Of a stretch of DNA of 10,420 nt, positions 1 to 5,178 are shown piece by piece. Numbering within the stretch: the first letter of the stretch is position 1; each line of letters begins with the position of its first letter. Origin of the DNA: Candidatus Eiseniibacteriota bacterium (lineage in GTDB: Bacteria > Eisenbacteria > RBG-16-71-46); the NCBI GenBank assembly GCA_903921835.1, contig CAIXRL010000629.1:1-10420 (forward strand). Reading direction: 5' to 3'. The position numbers were made by a program, and so were the translations under genes. The notes under the pieces are model-generated. The model made no database searches. It was not told where the DNA came from and was given only the letters and a program-made list of their open reading frames with translations.

Positions 1-96
1 CCCGGCGTGCCGCGCGGCGCGCAGGCCCTGGCGCAGCCGGCCGGGCGGCGCAAGCGGGTCGGCCTGGAGGGTGGCTTTCGCGTGCGCGACCACTAG
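1..96 (+). CDS. C-terminal end of an unidentified protein (5' partial)
   Basis: Frame 1 is open from the window edge to a TAG at 94-96 and gives 31 residues ending GLEGGFRVRDH. Third codon positions are almost all G or C, as in the other genes here, so this looks coding. Nothing in the fragment identifies a family; it is basic (GRRKRV) and carries no recognisable motif. The TAG stop is part of the CTAG that forms the outermost 4 bp of the palindromic element at 93-295. The gene may therefore originally have been longer and now end on a stop supplied by the insertion, or the element may sit exactly at a natural gene end. The upstream sequence is needed to decide. Confidence 0.5.
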   Translation, partial: PGVPRGAQALAQPAGRRKRVGLEGGFRVRDH

Positions 97-295
97 CCCG
101 GATCATTCATGAACCGCCAGCCGAGAGTGCGGGATGTGCGTCAGCCGCGAGAAGATCGCCCGGCCGGACCCACCTTCGGTGGGTACCCCGGAACCGTGTT
201 GTCCACACGATGAGGACAGCGGCCGGTCGAGCTTCGCAGCGGATGACGCGCAGACCGCGCTCGCAGGCGGCGGGCTCATGAATACTCCGGGCTAG
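93..295. repeat. Palindromic MITE-like element, copy 1
   Basis: The two ends are inverted repeats. The left end (93-118) and the reverse complement of the right end (269-295) both start CTAGCCCGGA and share ATTCATGA and a CGCC block, with 23 matches, 3 mismatches and one gap. Complementarity continues inward on both arms (CGAG, GCGG, GCGTCA, CCGC, CCGGCC blocks), so the element is one long imperfect palindrome. A hairpin lies near the centre: ACCCACC (168-174), loop TTC, GGTGGGT (178-184). The right half recurs at 9182-9274. No transposase fits inside, so it would be non-autonomous. CTAG at both ends may be a target duplication, but it is itself a palindrome, so this cannot be proven. The ATTCATGA termini recall some insertion-sequence ends, perhaps IS1380-like; that is an unverified recollection. 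A folded REP-type or 3'-end element is the main alternative. Confidence 0.72.
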
Positions 296-711
296 GGCCT
301 CGTCCTGTGCTACAAGTGTGCAGAGGCGCGCGGCGGGGAGGCGCGGAGCACGTCCGCGATCGCCGACACGGGCCGCGGGCTCGACGTGCGCATCGCGACC
401 GGGTTCGCGGGACGGCTCGCCGGCCTGGCGTGGCTGCTGCGGCAACGGGATTGGCGCGTGCCTGACGGGCGCGCTGACGTTCAGGAGCGAACACGGCCGG
501 TTCGTGGGACGATGCGGCGCGGGCGATCACGCGTACCGGGTGCAGGTGCGGTGGCGTCGGCCGCGAGCTCGAGCTGCACGCGCAGTACAACGTCATTGTC
601 GAGGTCACCTCACCCACGGATCACGACGTCACGAACGACCACCTGTGCCTCGAGCGCCGATCCGGCTGCGAGCTCGTGCAGGTGCGGAAACGGGAGAGCG
701 ACCCACCATGA
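296..711 (+). pseudogene. Gene remnant with coding signal in three successive frames
   Basis: No single open frame here begins and ends convincingly, but G/C-ending codons and protein-like sequence appear in turn in three frames. First comes the frame starting at 302 (LVLCYKCAEARGG, then GLDVRIATGFAGRLAGLA) to about 440. Then the frame through about 440-555 (CLTGALTFRSEHGRFVGRC, HAYRVQVRW). Last is the frame ending in TGA at 709-711 (ELELHAQYNVIVEVTSPTDH, DHLCLERRSGCELVQVRKRE). Each switch is in the same direction, as single-base indels would give. The last frame has no ATG or credible start of its own. Its TGA overlaps the ATG of the next gene as ATGA, the usual sign of translational coupling. 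The start would lie at or before the palindromic element. Family unknown; sequencing error is an alternative to decay. Confidence 0.35.
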
Positions 712-1232
712 AGCCCGAAGCGACCACCATGCACGAGTACCTGTCCGCGCTTGCGGCGGACCGCCTGGAGGCGATCTCGGCGGTCCGCTACCTCGTGAAC
801 CGGAAGCTGCCGCCGGGATACCGTGAAACGGTCTCCCACGACACGATCGTCTGGATCGTGCCGCTGGAGGCCTGCCCGGACACGCAGAACGGGCAGCCGC
901 TCACGTACGCCGCGCTGGCCAACGAAAAGAACTACATGGCGCTCTACCTGGCGTCCGTGTACAGCGATCCCCGGGCCGAGGCCGCGCTGCGCGACGCGTT
1001 CGCGAAGGCGGGCAGGAAGCTGGACATGGGCAGGTCGTGCATCCGGTTCCGGAAACTCGCGGACCTGCACCTGCCCGCGATCGGCCGCGCGGTCGCTGCG
1101 TGCAGCATGGAGGAGTTCGTGCGCCGCGCACAGGCCGTGCGCGCGGGCAAGCCGGCCGGGCCGGCGCATGCGACTCCGCCGGGCGCGAAGGCGAAGACGC
1201 CGCGCGCGAAGGGCCGGGCCGCCGCCAGGTGA
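708..1232 (+). CDS. DUF1801 (YdhG/YjbR/CyaY-like fold) protein
   Basis: A 174-residue protein beginning MKPEATTMHEYL. The body matches the DUF1801 pattern: LPPGYRETVSHDTIVWIVPL, then the typical NGQPLTYAALANEKNYMALY, then GRKLDMGRSCIRFRKLADL, then a helical end (AIGRAVAACSMEEFV). The family has a small alpha/beta fold related to frataxin-like proteins. Its biochemical role is not established; members are soluble and cytoplasmic, and none is visible here with a signal peptide. The last 25 or so residues form a Pro/Ala/Lys/Arg-rich tail (GAKAKTPRAKGRAAAR), which is disordered and could bind nucleic acid. The ATG at 708 is preferred because GGGAGAG lies about 10 bases upstream; an internal ATG at 729 is possible. 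It is followed after 16 bases by the hydrolase and is probably co-transcribed with it. Confidence 0.88.
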   Translation: MKPEATTMHEYLSALAADRLEAISAVRYLVNRKLPPGYRETVSHDTIVWIVPLEACPDTQNGQPLTYAALANEKNYMALYLASVYSDPRAEAALRDAFAKAGRKLDMGRSCIRFRKLADLHLPAIGRAVAACSMEEFVRRAQAVRAGKPAGPAHATPPGAKAKTPRAKGRAAAR

Positions 1233-1248
1233 GGGAGGCGCGGTCCCC

Positions 1249-2052
1249 ATGATCCTCCAGTCGGGCTTCGCGCAGGTCGAGGGCACGCGGCTGTTCCACG
1301 AGGTTTCGGGCGAGGGACCTGCGGTGGTGCTGGTGCACGGGCGCGGCCTCGACCACCGCATGTGGGCGCCGCAGGTGGCAGCGCTCGCCACGCGGCACCG
1401 GCTGGTCCGCTACGACCTGCGCGGGTTCGGCCGGTCGCGCTCCGGCGTGAACGCCTACTCGCACGCGGACGATCTGGCAGGTTTGCTCGACCACCTCGGC
1501 ATCGAGCGCGCCGCCGTGGTGGGCTGTTCGCTTGGCGGGGGCGCGGCGGTCAACTTCGCGTTGCTCCACCCGGCGCGCCTGCTCGGCCTGGTCACCGTGG
1601 GCGGCTCGCTGGGTGGCTACGCGTGGTCGCGGGAGTTCCAGGACACGTTCCGCGAGGCGCACCGGATCGCGCTCGAATCCGGACCGCGGGCCGCGAACGA
1701 GTTCTACCTCGGTTCGTCGCTCTTCGCGCACGCGCACCACAGTCCCGAAGTCGAGCGACGCACGCGCGAGTTGCTGCGCGACGACGACGGCGCCCACTGG
1801 ACGCGGCCCGACCTGGGCCGCCCGCTCTCGCCGCCCGCCATGGAGCGGCTGGGGACCATCTCCGTGCCCGCGCAGGTCATGGTGGGCGAGTTCGACGTGC
1901 CCGACATGCTGGCCATCGCCGACATCCTCGCCGCGAGGATTCCCCGCGCCCGCAAGGTGGTGCTGGACGGGCTCGGCCACCTGCCATCGCTCGAGGACCC
2001 GGCGCGCTTCAACCGGCTCGTGCTGGAGTTCCTGGGCGAACTGCAGGCGTGA
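1249..2052 (+). CDS. Alpha/beta-fold hydrolase
   Basis: A 267-residue cytoplasmic enzyme, the usual length for a single-domain alpha/beta hydrolase. Visible landmarks are the oxyanion strand VVLVHGRG (residues 26-33), the YDLRGFGRS turn (55-63), the nucleophile elbow GCSLGG with Ser94, the acid in VGEFDVPD (Asp216 most likely) and the catalytic GLGHLPSLE (His244). The lid region, roughly residues 125-195, is helical and charged. The catalytic apparatus looks intact. Overall style is that of the 3-oxoadipate enol-lactonase, haloperoxidase and BioH-like esterase group; the substrate cannot be read from sequence. GAGGGAGG about 10 bases before the ATG is a strong ribosome binding site. The gene lies 16 bases behind the DUF1801 gene and converges on the secreted-protein gene, with a strong hairpin between them. 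Confidence 0.93.
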   Translation: MILQSGFAQVEGTRLFHEVSGEGPAVVLVHGRGLDHRMWAPQVAALATRHRLVRYDLRGFGRSRSGVNAYSHADDLAGLLDHLGIERAAVVGCSLGGGAAVNFALLHPARLLGLVTVGGSLGGYAWSREFQDTFREAHRIALESGPRAANEFYLGSSLFAHAHHSPEVERRTRELLRDDDGAHWTRPDLGRPLSPPAMERLGTISVPAQVMVGEFDVPDMLAIADILAARIPRARKVVLDGLGHLPSLEDPARFNRLVLEFLGELQA

Positions 2053-2132
2053 GCGCTCGTGCGGTCCCGCACCCGCGGGCCACCACGCCGCGTCCGCCGC
2101 ACCGCGGCGCCCCGTCAGCCCGGCCGACGCGA

Positions 2133-2160
2133 GCGGGGCCGGGATCGCTCCCGGCCCCGC
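2133..2160. terminator. Bidirectional hairpin between convergent genes
   Basis: Perfect 12-bp stem GCGGGGCCGGGA / TCCCGGCCCCGC around a TCGC loop. After a 2x2 internal loop it extends by GACGC (2126-2130) pairing with GCGTC (2163-2167). It sits 80 bases after the hydrolase stop and 22 bases beyond the stop of the opposite-strand gene. There is no T-run on either side, so it would act as a GC-rich or Rho-assisted terminator, or as a 3'-end stabiliser for both transcripts. Confidence 0.7.
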
Positions 2161-2182
2161 GTGCGTCATGCTGTGCGGCGCG

Positions 2183-3127
2183 CTACCAGCGCGGCGGCTT
2201 CGCGAAGCCCAGCTCGCCACTTTCGCGCTCGTGCAGCCGGTCGCGGTGGCGCCGGATGCCCAGCGCCTGCAGACCCGAGGCGTACTCGTAGCGAAAGTTG
2301 AGCGCGTCGGTCGGGTGACGCTCCGCGGTGAACTCGACGCGCTGCACGGGATCGCTGCGGTGTTCTCCCCAGCCGGTGCCGGGGAACGAACCGCCCTCGT
2401 CGTTGCGCGCCAGGCCGTCGGCCGCCGACTTGCGCTGCGCCTTCTGTTCGCCCCGCGCCTGGGGAAGCAGCATTTCACCGAGCGCCGCGCCGGGCGCCGG
2501 CGCTGCGGCGGGAGGAGGGCAGGCCTGTGGTTCCGCGCCGCCGCGCGCCCGGTCGCTGCCGCCCAGCACCTCGGCGTGGCCACGATCCTCGTAGATGAGC
2601 CGCGGCTTTGGCGTCCACCAGGCGCGCTGCTCGCGGAAGGCGAGCACACGGATCCAGCCCATGTCGGCGTTCGCCTGGCCGGTACGCTCGGCATACGAGC
2701 GCTGCTCGTCCACGAACACGAAGCGCTGGATGTCGTCCAGCGACGTGCGCCAGCCGCGGATCGTGGTGGTCTCCCAGGGGCCGAGCACGTACATCTGCTC
2801 GTCCGGAGAGAGGTGCGAGCGCTGCCCGCTGACCGCGTTCAGCCCGTCCACCGAGATGAGCACGCCCAGGCGCTCACCGGTGGTGTTGCGCAGCACGACC
2901 GCGTAGTTGCGGCCCGCGAACGCCTCGAAGTAGCGGCGCGCGTCCCCGCGCGGCGAGAGGTAGAGCGGGGCGGTGCCGCCGTCCACCTGCAGCTGGACGT
3001 TCACGGCCTGCCCCTGCGCCCAGTTGTCCTGGTTCCATTCCCAGTCGGCGCGCGCGGGACCGGCCAGCAGGGCGCCGGCGATCGCCAGGGCGGTGGGAAG
3101 CGTGCGGAGCGTGGTGCGATGGGTCAT
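2183..3127 (-). CDS. Secreted protein of unknown function with two conserved blocks
   Basis: A 314-residue protein. The ATG has a near-perfect ribosome binding site (AAGGAGGAAC read on the minus strand, 6 bases away). Residues 1-27 form a classical signal peptide: basic start MTHRTTLR, hydrophobic ALAIAGALLAG, cleavage after PARA. The mature protein begins DWEWNQDNW and has no membrane segment, so it is periplasmic or exported. Block 1 (about 28-185) contains YAVVLRNTTGERLGVLISVD, MYVLGPWETTTIRGWRTSL and FVFVDEQRSYAERTGQAN, a beta-rich segment. A Pro/Ala-rich linker follows (about 198-225). Block 2 (about 246-314) contains FPGTGWGEHRSDPV and ALNFRYEYASGLQALGI. I recall similar unnamed proteins in other environmental bacteria, sometimes near sigma-factor genes, but cannot give a family name. 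It is transcribed divergently from the acyl-CoA dehydrogenase. Confidence 0.85.
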   Translation of the reverse strand: MTHRTTLRTLPTALAIAGALLAGPARADWEWNQDNWAQGQAVNVQLQVDGGTAPLYLSPRGDARRYFEAFAGRNYAVVLRNTTGERLGVLISVDGLNAVSGQRSHLSPDEQMYVLGPWETTTIRGWRTSLDDIQRFVFVDEQRSYAERTGQANADMGWIRVLAFREQRAWWTPKPRLIYEDRGHAEVLGGSDRARGGAEPQACPPPAAAPAPGAALGEMLLPQARGEQKAQRKSAADGLARNDEGGSFPGTGWGEHRSDPVQRVEFTAERHPTDALNFRYEYASGLQALGIRRHRDRLHERESGELGFAKPPRW

Positions 3128-3419
3128 GGCGTTCCTCCTTCTTTCGCGTTCGGGGTTCGTTCCAGTGGAGCTTCGCGGGGAGATACGCCGCCCGGCGCGC
3201 GGTATTCCCCTGCATTCCGGGGCTTCCCGGGAGGATCGGGAGCCCCCGCTCAGGGGTCCGGCGGGCTTTCCTTTCGGATACCTGACACGGCCGGCTCCGT
3301 TTCTGCTAGAAATCCCATGCTTGCGCCCGCTCGGGGGGAGTCCCCGGGGCAGCGACCGATCGCGTCCGCGCCGCGGACGCCCCCGACTGCGAACGCCGTC
3401 CTCATGCCGAGAGGGACCG
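3128..3419. other. Divergent intergenic region with a bulged hairpin
   Basis: This 292-base non-coding stretch separates the secreted-protein gene (-) and the acyl-CoA dehydrogenase (+). It must hold both promoters. A hairpin at 3219-3246 pairs GGGGC with GCCCC and TCCCG with CGGGA, with one bulged T and a GGAGGAT loop. Open reading on the + strand continues through it in the dehydrogenase frame, but the translation is not protein-like and the start at 3420 has its own ribosome binding site. Confidence 0.5.
3282..3313 (+). promoter_or_regulatory. Possible sigma-70-type promoter of the acyl-CoA dehydrogenase
   Basis: CTGACA (3282-3287) could be a -35 box. TGCTAGAAA (3305-3313 region) resembles an extended -10 (TGn followed by a TATAAT-like hexamer). 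The 19-base spacing is longer than ideal and only four of six -10 positions match. It is the best candidate in a GC-rich background, about 105 bases before the start codon. Confidence 0.3.
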
Positions 3420-4592
3420 ATGGATCACCATCTGACTGAAGAGCAGCGCATGATCCGCGACCTCGCGCGCACGATCGCCGAGGAGAAGGTCAAGCCGGTG
3501 CGCGCGAAGTACGACGAGGAAGGCACGTTCCCCTGGGACGTCATTCGCGAGCTGGCGAAGGTGGACCTGTTCCGCGTGCTCATCCCGGTCGAGTACGACG
3601 GCCTGTGCGAGAGCGGCTACGGCATCACCAACATGTGCATCGTGACCGAGGAGCTGTCCAAGGCGTGCGCCGGCATCGCGCTGGCGTTCGCCGGCACGGC
3701 GCTGGGCGCGTTCCCGATCATCCTGTACGGCTCGGACGAGCAGAAGCGGCGCTTCCTGCCCGACATCGCGGCCGGCAAGCGCATGGCCGCGTTCGGCCTG
3801 ACCGAGCCCATGGCCGGCTCGGACGCCAGCGCGCAGCGCACCACCGCGCGCCGCGACGGCGACGACTACCTGCTCAACGGCACCAAGGTGTTCATCACCA
3901 ACGGCGGCGAGGCCGAGATCTACACCACCGTCGCGCTCACCGATCCCAAGAAGGGCGCACGCGGCGCGTCGTGCTTCATCATCGAGAAGGGCACGCCCGG
4001 CTTCTCGTTCGGCAAGCGCGAGCACAAGATGGGCATCCGCGCCTCGGTCACCAGCGAACTCGTGTTCGAGGACGCGCGCGTGCCCAGGGAGAACCTGCTC
4101 GGCAAGGAAGGGCAGGGCTTCCTCGTGGCCATGAAGACGTTCGACATCTCGCGCCCCGGCGTGGGCGCGCAGGCGCTCGGCATCGCCGAGGGCGCGCTCG
4201 AGGAGACGCTCAAGTACGCGCACGGCCGGCACCAGTTCGGCCAGAGCATCCTGAACTTCCAGGGCCTGCAGTGGATGCTCGCCGACATGGCCATGGAGAC
4301 GCAGGCCGCCAAGGCGCTCATCTACTCGCTCGCCGCGCGCATCGACTCCGGCGACATCAAGGACATCGGGCACCTCTCGGCCATGTGCAAGGTGATGGCG
4401 TCCGACGTCGCCATGAAAGTGACCACCAACGCCGTGCAGATCTTCGGCGGCTACGGCTACATGGCCGAGTACCCGGTCGAGAAAATGATGCGCGACGCCA
4501 AGATCACGCAGATCTACGAGGGCACGAACCAGATCCAGCGCAACGTGATCGGCTCGTGGCTGATGAAGGAAGCGGCGCGGCTGTCGGGGTAG
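3420..4592 (+). CDS. Acyl-CoA dehydrogenase
   Basis: A 390-residue flavoenzyme, the normal length for the short-chain/branched-chain acyl-CoA dehydrogenase family. It makes the alpha,beta double bond of an acyl-CoA using FAD and passes electrons to ETF. The N-terminal helical domain starts MDHHLTEEQRMIRDLARTIA. The first family signature is GLTEPMAGSD (126-135). The middle beta domain includes LLNGTKVFITNGGEA and KMGIRASVTSELVFEDARVP. The C-terminal helical domain carries RHQFGQ, the second signature starting QIFGGYGYMAEYPVEKMMRD (340-359), and the catalytic base Glu367 in QIYEGTNQIQR. All key residues are present. Substrate range (butyryl, isobutyryl or similar) cannot be fixed from sequence. 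GAGAGGGA just before the ATG is the ribosome binding site. It stands alone, with no ETF or thiolase gene beside it, and ends at a hairpin. Confidence 0.97.
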   Translation: MDHHLTEEQRMIRDLARTIAEEKVKPVRAKYDEEGTFPWDVIRELAKVDLFRVLIPVEYDGLCESGYGITNMCIVTEELSKACAGIALAFAGTALGAFPIILYGSDEQKRRFLPDIAAGKRMAAFGLTEPMAGSDASAQRTTARRDGDDYLLNGTKVFITNGGEAEIYTTVALTDPKKGARGASCFIIEKGTPGFSFGKREHKMGIRASVTSELVFEDARVPRENLLGKEGQGFLVAMKTFDISRPGVGAQALGIAEGALEETLKYAHGRHQFGQSILNFQGLQWMLADMAMETQAAKALIYSLAARIDSGDIKDIGHLSAMCKVMASDVAMKVTTNAVQIFGGYGYMAEYPVEKMMRDAKITQIYEGTNQIQRNVIGSWLMKEAARLSG

Positions 4593-4623
4593 GGGCGCGG
4601 CTGTCGGCGGCACGAGGCGAACT

Positions 4624-4650
4624 GGCCCCCGGAGACATGCCGGGGGCCTT
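4624..4650 (+). terminator. Intrinsic-type terminator after the acyl-CoA dehydrogenase
   Basis: Perfect 9-bp stem GGCCCCCGG (4624-4632) / CCGGGGGCC (4640-4648) with loop AGACATG, followed by TTGTCGTT. It begins 32 bases after the stop codon. The T-tract is weak, as is common in high-GC genomes. Confidence 0.75.
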
Positions 4651-4816
4651 GTCGTTGGACGGGTGCCGCTGGGGCCGAGCGGCGAGCGCCTGGTCCGACC
4701 CCGGTGAGCCACGCGCGTAACCGCGACCGCCGCCTGGCTTCGCGCGCTGACGACCTCGTGTTCTCCCGCGGGGAAAGACTGTCGTCCACGGTGCATTCCA
4801 GGGGGCCGCGGACTCC

Positions 4817-4822
4817 TATAAT
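4817..4822 (+). promoter_or_regulatory. Perfect TATAAT -10 box, likely promoter of the FG-GAP gene
   Basis: TATAAT is exact and stands out in sequence this GC-rich. The hexamer 17 bases upstream (CATTCC, 4794-4799) is a poor -35, so an activator or an alternative sigma factor may be needed. A start near 4830 would give a leader of about 350 bases. Confidence 0.45.
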
Positions 4823-4843
4823 GGAACGGCGCGAAGATCCTCT

Positions 4844-4923
4844 TGATTCGCATTCACGGGGCGAAGCTCCTGAAGCAGGCGAATCCGCACTTCGAGGAAG
4901 TCCGCATGGCAGGCCTGATTCGC
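4844..4923 (+). promoter_or_regulatory. Possible switch-like leader: one segment able to pair with two others
   Basis: TGATTCGC occurs at 4844-4851 and again at 4916-4923. GCGAATC at 4879-4885 is complementary to seven bases of each copy, so only one of the two stems can form at a time. Within the second stem an inner hairpin, ACTTC (4889-4893) / GAAGT (4897-4901), can also form. The layout resembles attenuators and riboswitches, but no known riboswitch consensus was recognised and 7-bp pairings can arise by chance. Confidence 0.28.
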
Positions 4924-5178
4924 GGCAGATCCGTCCGCATCCCCCGTGCGTGCTCGTGGATGCACCGTGGCTCGAGCGCGGGTCGCACGCTCGCCGACGG
5001 GTCGAGTTCTGCGCCATCCCCGGCTTGCGCGCGAGAACGCGCGCCCAGCTGTCGGACGACCTCCGGCAGACACGCGGTCGGCGCCCTCGTGCGCACGCTG
5101 CACCGGCCCGGAACCTCCAGACCCACGACCACGAACGGGCCTCGCGGCCCGGCGATTTCCAGCGAGAGGAGACCACCC

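Larger units (their letters stand above)
4649..5178. other. Long intergenic region and leader of the FG-GAP protein gene
   Basis: About 530 bases lie between the dehydrogenase terminator and the start codon at 5179. Open frames run through it, including one continuous with the downstream gene, but their translations are Arg/Ser/Pro-rich with no protein-like pattern. It holds a TATAAT box (4817-4822) and several hairpins downstream of it. One is a perfect all-GC stem, GCGCGCG (5027-5033), loop AGAA, CGCGCGC (5038-5044). Another is CGGGCC (5136-5141) / GGCCCG (5146-5151) with loop TCGC, just ahead of the ribosome binding site. I see nothing else in it. Confidence 0.6.

Noticed and set aside
93..295. 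Integron attC recombination site
   Set aside because: The palindromic layout is suggestive, but the outer ends do not show the GTTRRRY/RYYYAAC core sites, the length exceeds typical attC sites, and no integrase or cassette array is visible.
3402..4853. Long minus-strand open frame opposite the acyl-CoA dehydrogenase
   Set aside because: The dehydrogenase has intact family signatures on the + strand; the reverse frame is Arg/His/Ala-rich and only reflects high GC.
4844..4923. Known riboswitch (cyclic di-GMP, cobalamin or similar)
   Set aside because: None of the conserved core sequences I know for those classes is present; only the competing stems are visible.
4843..5178. Possible 112-residue N-terminal extension of the FG-GAP protein in the same frame
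   Set aside because: The translation is Arg/Ser/Pro-rich without protein-like pattern. A good ribosome binding site and a signal peptide fit the start at 5179, and a TATAAT box lies just upstream of the supposed extension.
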